Of a DNA stretch of 64,000 bases, positions 1-10,335 are shown in pieces. Source of the stretch: Leptodactylus fallax (Eukaryota; Chordata; Amphibia; Anura; Leptodactylidae). Both the position numbers and the translations under genes were made by a program. The stretch is from the NCBI GenBank assembly GCA_947044405.1, contig CAMRHE010000054.1:8199501-8263500 (forward strand), in the 5' to 3' direction. How positions within the stretch are numbered: the stretch's first letter is position 1; each line of letters begins with the position of its first letter. The notes under the pieces are model-generated. The model saw only the letters and a list, made by a program, of their open reading frames with translations. It had not been told where the DNA came from and did no database searches.

Positions 1-800
1 TCTAAAATGGGGTCACTTTTTGGAGATTTCCATTGCACTGGTACTTTACTGGGGCTCTACAAATGCGACATGGCACTCAAAAACTATTCCAGCAAAATCT
101 GCCCTCCAAATGCCAAATACTGCTCTTTCTATTCCGAGCCACGCCATAAACCCATACATCGTTTTATGACCACATACGGAGTATTGCCGTGTTCAGGAGA
201 AATTGTGTAACAAACTGTGGTGTGCTTTTTCTTCTTTAACCCCTTGTAAAAATGAAAAATTTGGGGCTCAATTGCCGGCTAATTGGCAAAAAAATAATTT
301 TTCATTTTCATTTCCCAATGCTTATAAAATCTGTGGAACAGCCACTGTGTCAGAATGCTCACTGTACCCCTTCATAAATTTCTTAAGGGGTGTAGTTTCT
401 AAAATGGTATCACTTTTGGAGTGTTTCCATTGTATTGGTACTCTAGGGGCTCTGCAAATGAGACACGACACTTGAAAATTATTTCATCAAAATCTGCTTT
501 TCAAGGGCCAAGTGATGCTTCCCTTTGGCACGCTGCCATGTGCCCAAACAGCAGAGTATATCCACATGTGTCGAATTTCCGTGCTCGGGAGAAATTGCAT
601 AACAAACTGTGATATTCATTTTCTCCTTTAACCCCTTGTGACTGTGTAAAGTTTAGGGCTAAATGAACATATTATTGAAAAAAAATTTAAAGTCTAAATT
701 TCATCACCATATTATTTTAATTCCCATGAAATGCTTAATGAGTTAACAAACTTCCCAAATGCTGTTTCTAATATATAGGCCTTTAAAATCCCCTTCAGGA
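1..800. repeat. Two head-to-tail copies of a ~395-bp dispersed repeat
   Basis: The block beginning TCTAAAATGG at position 1 recurs at 398. The following landmarks (a run reading TTTCCATTG, GGGGCTCT, AACAAACTGTG, TTTAACCCCTTGT) recur at the same offset of about 393-397 bases. The second copy fades out near 720-800. Short open frames here run through the repeat and show no protein similarity I recognise. It resembles a common amphibian interspersed repeat, but I cannot name the family. The first copy is cut by the window edge. Confidence 0.7.
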
Positions 801-929
801 CTGAAGTGGTCCCTAACAAATGGGTGTGGGATATTTTCTTTTAAATCTGGAAAATCGCTGTTAGACTAGTAAGTCGTCTATAGTCTAAACTAAATTAAAG
901 GTTGATTAAAAGGTAATGCCAATATAAAG

Positions 930-1110
930 AATATATATGATAGATAATATTTATTAATGCATTTGGGTGGTATGACTATCTGTCTGAAAAGCAGAGCATT
1001 TCACATTTTGAAAACTGTGAATTTTTCCAAATTTCCATCAAAGTTCCTATTTTTTTGCTAAATAATTGCAATAAATATTTATCAGTGACACTGGCATGAA
1101 GTACAATGTG
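930..1110 (+). repeat. Dispersed repeat shared with 17865-17990
   Basis: About 100 bases starting GATAATATTTATTAA, followed by GGGTGGTATGACTATCTG and AAAAGCAGAGCATTTCACA, occur nearly unchanged at 17865-17965. Both copies run into T-rich sequence. This is a piece of an interspersed element of unknown class, probably the tail of the same family as the flanking 395-bp repeat. Confidence 0.7.
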
Positions 1111-2053
1111 TCACAAATAAACAATCACAAAAACTTTTAACTTGTGACTACTTTTGTGGCATAAATGATGACAGCTGACCAACTATGAGCTGGTAGATTT
1201 TTGTCAAGGTGCACGGCACAGCAGAGAATATGCCTAATTCAAGATGAGGGTGGCATCATGCAGGGAGTGGGGAGAATACTTGTGAACAATGAAGACAAGC
1301 AATGCAAGGTTTAGCGCATAATTGCTTAGGGCTTGGAGAGATAAAGAGGAGGGAAAGAGAAGTATGATTATGACCTCCTGAACACAGCACACATCAAAGC
1401 CAGAGCTGCTGCTGCTGCCAGCTGTTATCTCCTGTGGGAACCCAGCATGTATGAAGTGTAACCAGAGCAGGATCTTCCTACAGTACCAGCAGAAATGCTG
1501 ATTACTAATTTTCCCTGGCACATTAATGGACAGGTGGAATGTTATATCAGCATTTCTTCACTGGAACCTCTACATGCTGCATTATCTGGTTCCCAGCACT
1601 TTTTCGCCCATCCTTGTGTTCTCCATCAGCCCTTTTCACACCTCCAGTTCTCTCCTGCCACTGAAGTGGATAAGTTTTAGATTCCACCTCTGGCTCCTGT
1701 TCTTTCGCTTCCATCCCGCACCTCCAGAATATCTTGGAGGGTGGAGATCAGATAGTTCTACACTCAGTGTACGGCCTCACTGTAAAATTAACAAGCAAGA
1801 TGGCCTAGTGTGGGCTCGAGTTCAGTGGACCTGCCCCTACCCACCAGCTACATCTCTGACTTTAATAAATGGATGATAACTAAAAAGGCAAAAAGGCAAC
1901 ATTTTGAAGGGCAAACACAGAAAGAATCACCAAAAACCTACAGATCACAGCTAACTATTCCTGGAGTGTTCAATACAGAATGTCATTACAAGGACACACA
2001 ACATATCTAGAATTCTTAGACAGAATAGATTTTACCAGTACAGAGACATTAAA
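1111..2053. other. Intronic sequence, no gene seen
   Basis: No splice-bounded coding segment, RNA gene or inverted-repeat element is recognised here. Short open frames on both strands lack family motifs. The stretch lies 3' of the KHDRBS2-like exon at 3178-3236 on the gene's strand, so it is most likely intron. Confidence 0.5.
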
Positions 2054-2398
2054 TGGGTTGACCACTTTCAGACCAATATTGAGAGACAAATGTTATTGTT
2101 TGTATAATAAATAGTTGTACAATTTTCCAATATACTTTCTGTATCAATTCCTCACAGTTTTCTAGATCTCTGCTTGCTGTCATTCATTCTGTTACTTCTA
2201 GCAGATAAAATTCTGACCATGGTCATGTGATTTACAGCCCATGGTCATGTGATGAGCATAACAGAATGAATGACAGCAAGCAGAGATCTAGAAATCTGTG
2301 AGGAATTAATACAGAAAGTATATTGGAAAATTGTACAACTTTTTATTATACAAACAATAACATTTGTCTCTCAATATTGGTCTGAAAGTGGTTAACCC
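2054..2398. mobile_element. Palindromic MITE, ~345 bp
   Basis: The left arm from 2055 (GGGTTGACCACTTTCAG, then ACCAATATTGAGAGAC) is repeated in reverse complement up to 2398 (GTCTCTCAATATTGGT, CTGAAAGTGGTTAACCCC). The arms stay paired almost to the centre near 2220, where CCATGGTCATGTGAT appears twice in direct orientation. Such near-perfect palindromes without coding capacity are foldback-type non-autonomous DNA transposons. No clean target duplication could be assigned. Confidence 0.8.
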
Positions 2399-2744
2399 CT
2401 GTAGGCCGGTTGCAGATGATCGTGCTGCAACCAGCCTGCCGTGAATTAAAAGCATGGGCTGCACACGGGGGACACGGGGATATCCCCATGTGCTGCCCGT
2501 GCACGGGCCGTGCTTCCGCGGTTCCTTTCATTAAATTAATAGGAGCCACAGAAGCACGGGTCGCAAAATAGGACAGGAATAGGACCTGTTCTATCTGATG
2601 CAGCCCGGACTGTCGGTCCACACACGGGACCGTGAAATTCACAGTCGTGTGTACGGGCCCATAGAAAAGAATGGGTCAGTGTGCTATCCATGAAATACAC
2701 GGATAGCACACTGACCCACAGCACGGAAGTCTGCAAGGGGCCTT
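2399..2744. mobile_element. GC-rich non-autonomous element abutting the MITE
   Basis: GC-rich sequence (repeated GCACGGG and CCGTG blocks) starts with a GGCCGGTTGCAG-like end and finishes with TGCAAGGGGCC, which is roughly its reverse complement. An internal hairpin pairs GTGCTATCC at about 2680 with GGATAGCAC at about 2700. A related hairpin occurs near 17362-17392. It looks like a short hAT-type non-autonomous element; the class is inferred from the end sequence only. It directly abuts the MITE at 2054-2398. Confidence 0.55.
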
Positions 2745-3177
2745 AATTTAAGCTTATAATTTAAGAAGATGCCACAACATTTTTTTCCCCAATTCAATTT
2801 GTCCTTATGGCCTAATATAGTACATAAATATTCTAGAGGGAATTTCCCCCACTATGACTAGGTTCAAAACTGTTATGAATTCTGTTTTCTGGAATTCAAA
2901 TTGTAGCGGACACCAATGGCACCCACTGACCCCACTGATGTATAATGAGGTCTGTTGGATATCTGTCCTACATTTTAATGAAAAAAAAGTGGAATGTTGC
3001 AGTTTCCACTGGTGATACCAGCTGTTTTGTCAGAGGTTTTATGAGCCAGACACAAGGAGATAATCTGCTGAAATGGGCAGATTGTTGTCCTTTTAACACT
3101 CTTTGAACAACTATTTATACTGTATGTGCTGATAATTACAAAATTACATGTATGTGCAAAAAAGGTGATAATCTTAC
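2745..3177. other. Intron flank 3' of the KHDRBS2-like exon
   Basis: AT-rich sequence without recognised features apart from the splice donor at its right edge. On the gene's (minus) strand the exon ends in ATG followed by GTAAGAT at 3177-3171. The next downstream exon, expected to carry the last residues of the protein, was not found between 1 and 3177, so it lies beyond the left edge. Confidence 0.55.
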
Positions 3178-3236
3178 CATAACTGTTGTAGTTTTCTTCA
3201 TTTGTCCCATGTCCATAGTCATAATATTCTGGAACA
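3178..3236 (-). CDS. KHDRBS2: KHDRBS2-like exon (C-terminal Tyr-rich region)
   Basis: This 59-base exon is bounded on the minus strand by an AG acceptor (3238-3237) and a GTAAGAT donor (3177-3171). Read in phase it gives VPEYYDYGHG followed by TNEENYNSY, preceded by a serine codon split across the upstream junction. STAR-family KH proteins (Sam68/KHDRBS1, SLM-1/KHDRBS2, SLM-2/KHDRBS3) carry an EYYDYGHG-type segment in the tyrosine-rich C-terminal region, which in this family binds SH2 and other signalling domains. The VPEYYDYGHG form is closest to what I recall of KHDRBS2. These proteins are nuclear RNA-binding splicing regulators that recognise U(A/U)AA-type sites. The exon is one base plus 19 codons plus one base, which fits the AG left by the exon at 27628-27710. 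The paralogue choice is from memory; family membership is firmer. Confidence 0.8.
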
Positions 3237-4091
3237 CTATAATGTTTGAAACCAAAAGTAGTTAATATTGCATAAAATGCTAAACTGAATAATTAGTTAA
3301 TGTTAATAACTTATTAATAATTATTTTGAGAATACCCCATATCTATGTCAATCTTAGACTGAATAACCCTAGAAAACGCTACAGGTCTTTCATATACTGT
3401 ATATGAAATGAAATTTAATGAGCTCTACTTTTTGGAAACTTTACGAGTTCTTATAAAATATCATGTTTACTTTAATCAAACGGTATCATACACTGACTAG
3501 CAAAAGGGTAACAATGTTTTGACCTTTTGACTTTCAGGCTTTATATCTCACCATAAGCTACTGCATCGAATGTGATACTACATCATACATCTCATACTTA
3601 AATAAATCTGACTTGCAACTGTTTGCATATGATTAGTTATGCAGATTCTTGTCATGTAACTGCATTGTTACTGTTTTGCTCCTGGTGGTGGAAAAATCTT
3701 TTTCTTCTTGTATATAACAAATTATAACCTGTTCTCACATTCCATAATAGTTCAGTGTGTTATTAAGGTGATTCCCAGGCAAAAGGTGACTGGTTCAAAT
3801 CAAGGATCATCCATGAAGGAGATTTCCCATGAGATCACAGACATCCATGCAAGCAAAGATCACAGACTCAATAATACCATAAGTCCCCAACTAATTCAGA
3901 ATCACAGAAGCCTCAGACTGGATACACTGATAGAATAAATCTTCACTTTTATTATTATTCTTAAAAATAAAAAACTAACTCAAAGGGCTAAAATCCCACA
4001 TCACTTTATTACCACCCGACAATAAACAGTAGAAAATATCGTCTAATGAAAAAACAATAGATATGCTGCAGCCTCCCCTGGGGTGGCAAAA

Positions 4092-4520
4092 GTAGTGAAA
4101 GAGTGAAGAAATCAGGCGATACCTTTTAGAGGCTGAGTATATTTGATGGTAAGCTTTCGAGAGTACTAGCTCTCTTCTTCGGACATGGTGTCATACAAGA
4201 AACTGAAAATTCACAGACTTTTTTATACACAAAAGACATGGACCTTCAAAGGATCTTAGAATCTTTAAAAATAACAAAATTCAATATAAGTAGAGAAGTT
4301 ATTTACAACAGGTCAGGAAATAAAGAATCTGGAAACTTGTGGGGCGCGACGGAGGGATCAGTAATTCTTGCTGTTATCTGTTTGAAATCAGGTGGTGATT
4401 TGTGACCCTCTCAGTTCATACATAGTGTGACATGAAACTGACATGAATATTAAGTCCAAATTGCAGAGTTTGAGATTTTTGCATTAACTTATATTCCCAT
4501 TTCTTTCTCTCCCTCTTTCT
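4092..4520 (+). mobile_element. 429-bp retroinsert with 14-bp target duplication
   Basis: CTGGGGTGGCAAAA occurs at 4078-4091 and again at 4521-4534, exactly flanking this segment, and the foldback arm reads continuously if segment plus one copy are removed. The insert starts with AGGCGATACCTTTTAGAGG-type sequence and contains AAGCTTTCGAGAG followed by CTCTCTTCTTCGG, a motif I associate with the non-coding ends of amphibian Penelope-like (Neptune-type) elements. A long variable duplication fits target-primed retroposition. Class assignment is from memory. Confidence 0.7.
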
Positions 4521-5186
4521 CTGGGGTGGCAAAAACACAGATTCTTTACTTTGCCAACTCCGATAAAGGGACTGTAGAGCAGCTATACAGCCCTATCCTT
4601 GAAAGCTAAAACATGGGAGGATGTCCAGAGCCCTAAAATACCGCAGCTCTCCCCGTGTCCTGAGACTACTAGCCTTGTGCCATGCCAACACGACCGGAGC
4701 GAGGCAGGACTCCAGACAAGAACCCACAAAGATATCTAGCTGATCTGTTATTTCCAAGTACCCTACGTGGCGGCATCAGAGTGGTCAAGTCTGTTGTTGA
4801 AGAGCTGACATGTTATAAACAGCAGTTTTTACTGCTAACTACTTGGAAATTGCAGATCAGCTAGATATCTTTGTGAGTTCTTGTCTGGAGTCCTGCCTCT
4901 CTCCGACCTGTTGGTGTGGCACAAGACCAGTAGTCTCAGGACACAGGGAGAGCTGCGGTATTTTAGGGCTCTGGACACCCTCCCATGTTTTAGCTATCAA
5001 GGATAGGGCTGTATAGCTGCTCTATAGTCCCTTTATCTGAGTTGACAAAGTAAAGAATCTGTGTTTTTGCCACCCCAGGGGAGGCTGCAGCATACCTATC
5101 GTTTTAGACAATAAGTTCTACTGTTTAATGTGGGGCGGTAATAAAGTGATGTGAGATTTTAGCCCTTTGAGTTACTTTTTTATTTT

Positions 5187-5222
<36 letters not shown>
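5187..5222 (+). repeat. (AAT)n microsatellite with A-run
   Basis: About nine AAT repeats followed by an A-tract near the right end of the foldback element. The left arm has the complementary TTATTATTATT at about 3950 but shorter, so the array expanded on one side. Confidence 0.9.
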
Positions 5223-6175
5223 GTCAAGTTTTATCAGTGTCTCCAGTCTGAGACGTCACACAAGTCTGGAACGGTTACCCGAAAAAAGGTGAAGAAGCCT
5301 CAACTTCAATATCATCAAAAGAAGCGTTGGCTCGAGTTTGCAAAAAAGTATGAAAAGTGGACAGCAGAAGATTGGAAATGGGCGATTTGGAGCAATGAGA
5401 TGAAAGTCAATAGACTGGGTTCTGAAGAGTGCAAATGGGTGTGGAAGAAACAAGAGAAAAGGGGGCTAACAGATTGAGAAATTGAAGGAATTGTCAAATT
5501 TGGAGGAGGAAGCCTGATATGGAGTTGTTTCACAGTCAAAGGCGATGGATACTTGACCAGGATCGATCCTGGTCTCAATGCTGAGCTATATGTGAATATC
5601 CTATAAGACGAGTTACTTCGTACACTGAAGTACTATGGTAAGAAAAGGACGACATAGTGTTCCAGCAGGACAACAATTTGAAACATGTGTCAAGATTAGC
5701 AAATAAATGGTTCAATGACAATGAAGTCGAGGTGCTGGTTTAGACCCCAGACCTCAACCCAATCGAACACTTGTCGGTAGAGTTGAAGAAAAAGCTGTAT
5801 AAGTGAGTCGACCAGTATGCACCAACATTGTGAACATGTAGAAGAGACCTGGGATGAAATTTCGGTCAAGACATGCTTGAATCTGATAAAGAGCATGCAC
5901 AGAAGGATTCAGTCAATGTTGAAAGCCAAAGGTGGATTTACAAAATTAAAATTTAGATTTTTAGGAGCAAAACAGTAACAATTCAGTTACATGACAAGAA
6001 TCTGCTTAACTAATCATATGCTTAATAGTTGCAAGTCAAATTTATGTATGAGAAAGACAAAATGATTGCCTATAAATTGATGGTAGTCTCACATTGGAAG
6101 CTGTAGTGGATGGTGAGATATGGAGCCTGAAAGTCAAAATTTCAAAACATTATTACCCTTTTGCTCATCAGTGTA

Positions 6176-7276
6176 TTTTTAACTGCACAAGGACGTGAAT
6201 CTAAGGTAAAATTTTTAGGTTTTTTTACATACAGAGTATATCCCATAATAAATCTGCATTAAGTCTCATGACATCAATACATCAAACCTGAAATAGGGAA
6301 AAGGTTCAATATAATGCATGTAAAGAGACAAACAGATTGTGTTGGTTAAATCACATCGACATTGGTAGGAGTTACCGCCAGGAGATGCCAGTTTTGTTTA
6401 ACTCCTCATATTGGTAAAAGCCCAAAGTGTCTAACGTTGATGTCACTACTGTGTAAAGGTATGTCCCTGGAAACACTTTATATATGTTGGCAACTACACT
6501 GTTTTTTTTTTTTAGTTAATCTCTCATGTAGTGCAAGCTGACATCTGTCATGTTATAATTAGTTACATGTGAGTGCTTTCATGTCTCCGCTGGTAACTGA
6601 CAAGATCAGCACACCATTCAATGCTTTAAGGTTATCAAGTATTGCTTTCTGTTGTAATCAATTATATGGAACAAGCCTTCCCAATGTGGCTTACTTTAAC
6701 AGATGCATCTACACACAGTTTTACCCTAGAAATACATACAATGGAAATAAACACAATTCAGATTTCTCATTAAAAGTCCATATACTTTACCACAAGCACT
6801 GCTCATAAGGTATGAGCAAGGTTATGTGAAGAACATCTTATTTGTGGCACTTATTATCTGTTGTGTGCCATAGAATCTAGCCTTTGACTTTGTCTGACAA
6901 CTGCATTTCTTGCTCAGACGAGATTCTGGATGAAATATGTGAACTGTGGTTGCATTTTATCTAACCTTTACTTAATTTGATCTATAAAAAGTAACAAGTG
7001 TATTGAACCTGTTAATAAAAGGGTCTAAAACTAGTGCTGAGAAATAAAATAGGTTAATTGCTTGCAATAAAGCATGTCTCAGTGCGGCCCAAGGGGAGCG
7101 ATGTGGTAGAGAATCTGATGTGTGCCTGGAGCAAAAGAGTTCACCTAGATTACTGCAATGAAAAGGAACCACATACAAACTAGAATGTAGATGTGTACGA
7201 GGTTATACTGTACCTGAGCTAATAAATAAAGATATCTGTGCTTAAAGGATAGTTGCATCTTTCACTCTAGTATATT
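6176..7276. other. Intronic sequence between two Tc1 copies
   Basis: AT-rich sequence with no recognised gene, inverted-repeat element or tandem array. A poly-T run lies near 6500-6513. Open frames are short and without motifs. Confidence 0.5.
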
Positions 7277-7278
7277 TA

Positions 7279-8863
7279 CACTACCGTTCAAAAGTTTGGG
7301 GTCACCCAGACAATTTTGTGTTTTCCATGAAAACTCATACTTTTATTTATCAAATGATTTGCAAAATGAATAGAAAATATAGCCAAGACATTGACAAGGT
7401 TAGAAATAATGATTTTTATTTGAAATAATTTTCTCCTTCAAACTTTGCTGTTGTCAAAGAATGCTCCATTTGCAGCAATTCCAGCATTGCAGACCTTTGG
7501 CATTCTAGCTGTTAATTTGCTGAGGTAATCTGGAGAAATTTCACCCCATGCTTCCAGAAGCCCCTCCCACAAGTTGGATTGGCTTGATGGGCACTTTTTG
7601 CGTACCATACGGTCAAGCTGCTCCCACAACAGCTCAATGGGGTTGAGATCTGGTGACTGCGCTGGCCACTCCATTACAAATAGAATACCAGCTTCCGGCT
7701 TCTTCCCTAAATAGTTCTTGCATAATTTGGAGGTGTGCTTTGGGTCATTGTCCTGTTGTAGGATGAAATTGGCTCCAATCAAGCGCTGTCCACAGGGTAT
7801 AGCATGGCGTTGCAAATTGAAGTGATAGCCTTCCTTATTCAAAATCCCTTTTATCTTGTACAAATCTCCCACTTTACCAGCACCAAAGCAACCTCAGACC
7901 ATCACATTACCTCCACAATGCTTGACAGATGGCGTCAGGCACTCTTCCAGCATCTTTTCAGTTGTTCTGCGTCTCACAAATGTTCTTCTGTGTGATCCAA
8001 ACACCTCAAACTTCGATTTGTCTGTCAATAGCACTTTTTTTCCAATCTTCCTCTGTCCAATGTGTGTGTTATTTTGCCCATATTAACCTTTTCCTTTTAT
8101 TAGCCAGTCTCAGATATGGCTTTTTCTTGAAGGCCAGCATCCCTGAGTCGCCTCTTCACTGTAGACGTTGACACTGGCGTTTTGCGGGTACTATTTAATG
8201 AAGCTGTCAGTTGAGGACCTGTGAGGCGTCGATTTCTCAAACTAGAGACTCTAATGTACTTGTCTTGTTGCTCAGTTGTGCAGCAGGGCCTCCCGGTTAG
8301 AGCCTGTTTGTGCTGTCCTCTGAAGGGAGTAGTACACACCGATGTAGGAAATCTTCAGTTTCTTGGCAATTTCTCGCATGGAATAGCCTTCATTTCTAAG
8401 AACAAGAATAGACTGTCGAGTTTCACATGAAAGTTCTCTTTTTCTGGTCATTTTGAGAGTTTAATCAAACCAACAAATGTAATGCTCCAGATTCTCAACT
8501 AGCTCAAAGGAAGGTCAGTTTTATAGCTTCTCTAACCAGCAAAACTGTTTTCAGCTGTGCTAACATACTTGCACAAGTGTTTTAAGGGTTTTCTAAACAT
8601 CCATTAGCCTTCTTACACAGTTAGCAAACACAATGTACCATTAGAACACTGGAGTGATGGTTGCTGGAAATGGGCCTCTATACACCTATGTAGATATTGC
8701 ATTAAAAACCAGACGTTTGCAGCTAGAATAGTCATTTACCACATTAACAATGTATAGAGTGTATTTCTGATTCATTGAATGTTATCTTCATTGAAAAAAA
8801 ACTGTGTTTTTCTTTCAAAAATAAGGAAATTTCTAAGTGACCCTAAACTTTTGAATGGTAGTG
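7279..8863 (-). mobile_element. Tc1-like element family E (D-38-E spacing)
   Basis: The ends are CACTACCGTTCAAAAGTTTG at 7279 and its complement ending CATTCAAAAG.../GGTAGTG at 8863, flanked by TA at 7277-7278 and 8864-8865. Total length is 1585 bases. This terminal sequence is shared by a widespread fish and frog Tc1 family that I recognise. The transposase lies on the minus strand. The distance between the second Asp and the Glu is 38 residues, which fits the group described as Intruder (DD38E), a sibling of Tc1. Confidence 0.9.
7438..8451 (-). pseudogene. Family E transposase, broken
   Basis: The start at 8451 gives MTRKRELSCETRQSILVL, a helix-turn-helix DNA-binding N-terminus. A second piece (8339-8100) reads CTTEQQDKYIRVSSLRN and STSTVKRRLRDAGL. 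The C-terminal 144 codons (7872-7438) are open: [34 protein letters not shown] and the end AFFDNSKV. From the Asp of QQD to the Glu of NPIE there are 38 intervening residues. Frameshifts and stops between 8100 and 7872 destroy the region that should hold the first catalytic Asp and WGCF motif. The protein cannot be made from this copy. Confidence 0.85.
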
Positions 8864-8865
8864 TA

Positions 8866-9239
8866 ATATAAAGTGAAGCAAAGCTGCACAGTCTTGGGCA
8901 CAGGTTGTTGCTCTATTCAGCTCCAGACATCGATACATGGATACCCATTAGTGTATGAAGTATTAGGCTTGTGTGTGGTGCTGTATAAAACCCCAAGATG
9001 GTAATGCATGCAACATTATTTTGTCATGTATTTTGCAAGAAAACAATGTCTATATTCCTCCATATAAAATCTGCATTGACACCTTAAGAATGCATCCTAG
9101 ATTGAAACTTAAAGATGTATCTATTTGTTTTCATGATTGTATCTCAAAACCAATAACTATTTTTTTTTTTTGTCAAAGTAGCCTTATGGGTGCTTGTGTG
9201 TCATCCCATAGCTGGCTATGGCTGGGCTGAGGGTGATCT
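8866..9239. other. Intronic sequence, nothing recognised
   Basis: AT-rich filler with a T-run near 9162. No element ends, exon signals or RNA gene seen. Confidence 0.45.
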
Positions 9240-10335
9240 CTGTAGTAATTGCATTGCATTATCTCCTGTTGCTTTATAACCTGTGCGACATAGCAGGGGG
9301 GTCCTGAGTCTCACAACACAGCGCCACCTAGTGAGCTTCACACATGCATTACACCTCCCATAGGATGGAATAGTAACCAAATGTCCAATGGGAGGACATC
9401 ACCTGGGTAAAGGGGAGGAGTCAGCTGATCACTGAGTCCCCATGGTAACACCCCTGCAGGAAGGTCCTGGGTGTGAGTAGTTAGAGGTGTGGAGTGTTAG
9501 GAGGAGGAGGTGAGGAGATAAGTGTGATGTCCTGTGAAGAAAACAGTGAGCTTAGTGCAGGTATCTCAAGTTCTAGACAGGCCCAGGAAGGTTGGAGAGC
9601 TGACATACTCCAGCTATTCAGAAGATCCTTTCCCCTATCTGCCTAGCCATCGCCCTTAAGGAAGTCAAGCATCATCATCTTGTCAGCATAAGACTGTGGA
9701 GAGAACATTCTGGAACACGTGCTCCATAGCAAGTATCACAGGATCCAGAGGCCAAGGCCAGACCTGTGGAACATCCCGCCACCCTGACTACTGCACCCTG
9801 AAACTCTGAGCTATCAGGACCACATAACGTGAGTGGGGAATATTGTATTCTAGTATTGTGGTGGGCATCCTCCTATGAGCCAAATAGGAACCCAGACGCA
9901 CCTTAGGGCTGTAACACTGAAGTATAAGGGGCTAGGAACACCTTACATCAAGTCTACCCAGGACTTTGCTGTGTCACCAGGCGTACCCCGTTATTTTGTA
10001 TTGAAGAAACTGTTTAAGCATTTGTGCCTCCACACCCATGGAAGTAAAAGTTCAACTTTACAACTGTTTCTGTGTCTGACTCTGCACCAACAACATCAGG
10101 GCGCCCCAAATACCACCAGTCGGCACAGTATAGGGGAAGCGCCATGGGGGAACAATCACCACCAACATTTGTGTAGCCCCCTCATCACCGGTACCAGTGG
10201 TGGTAACGTGGGACAGCACCAGCGCTGTGCCCTCATGCCCAGAGACCGTGACAAGTCTGCGCTGTTAGCACCCCCGCAATCCCAACTGCAGCGTTACCTC
10301 CCCATCTGGTCACCACACTTGTATGTTTTTTGAGA
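9240..10335. repeat. GC-richer unclassified block, possibly an LTR or element fragment
   Basis: The block is distinctly less AT-rich than its surroundings and contains a 152-codon open frame (9875-10333, plus strand) rich in Ser, His and Pro with no motif I recognise. CAGCGCCACCTAGTG near 9318 and GGGCGCCCC near 10100 resemble amphibian retroelement non-coding sequence. I looked for TG...CA ends with a 5-base duplication and found only a 4-of-5 match (TAACC before 9282, TAACG at about 9826), which is not enough. It could equally be an untranslated host segment. Confidence 0.35.

Larger units (their letters stand above)
3911..5251. mobile_element. Foldback element with long inverted arms, inserted in Tc1 copy A1
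   Basis: The left arm starts CCTCAGACTGGATACACTGA at 3911 and the right arm ends in the complement, TATCAGTGTCTCCAGTCTGA, at about 5251. Pairing continues inward (GGGCTAAAATCCCACATCAC with GTGATGTGAGATTTTAGCCC) to GCAGCCTCCCCTG near 4079 against its partner near 5085. After a retroinsert the pairing resumes from 4521 with 5078 and runs to a loop at about 4762-4838. Arms therefore total roughly 400 bases each. The element has no convincing coding sequence. The intact family A copy at 14097-16973 shows that the host sequence was broken between about 3853 and 5253. The extra ~58 bases on the left side are unexplained. Confidence 0.8.
3765..5948 (+). pseudogene. Family A Tc1 transposase remnant
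   Basis: The 5' part (about 3765-3860) reads IPRQKVTGSNQG and KEISHEIT, then the foldback element interrupts. The frame resumes after about 5254 with VKKPQLQYHQKK, WTAEDWKWAIW and NEMKVNRLGSEE. Later come QQDNN near 5665 and a frame-shifted PDLNPIEH near 5750. Compared with other Tc1 transposases (DDE/D nucleases that cut and paste at TA), the first Asp of W(S/T)DE has become Asn (WSNE). A stop lies after GLTD near 5477, and the sequence between the second and third catalytic blocks is damaged. The expected C-terminal stop (AKGGFTKY*) is lost. This is a dead copy. Confidence 0.8.
3491..6173 (+). mobile_element. Tc1-like element family A, copy 1 (interrupted)
   Basis: The element runs from CACTGACTAGCAAAAGGGTA at 3491 to its inverted counterpart ending at 6173, with TA on both sides (3489-3490 and 6174-6175). 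The inverted repeats are long, about 200 bases: the left arm through GTTACTGTTTTGCTCC near 3685 is matched by GGAGCAAAACAGTAACA near 5965. The copy is split by a foldback element (about 3911-5251) that carries its own retroinsert. A second copy of this family lies at 14097-16973. Confidence 0.88.

Noticed and set aside
2049..2395. piggyBac-type TTAA duplication for the palindromic MITE
   Set aside because: TTAA occurs at 2049-2052 and 2392-2395, but the second is inside the paired arm, so the positions do not correspond.
1..3177. Terminal KHDRBS2 exon with the conserved HPYGRY end
   Set aside because: I scanned the minus strand for the complement of a TAYxEHPYGRY-type end and a preceding acceptor and found none. 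It should lie left of the window.
9282..9826. Possible solo LTR from TGTGCGAC to GACCACA
   Set aside because: The flanking five bases match at only four positions (TAACC and TAACG) and the ends do not recur elsewhere in the window.
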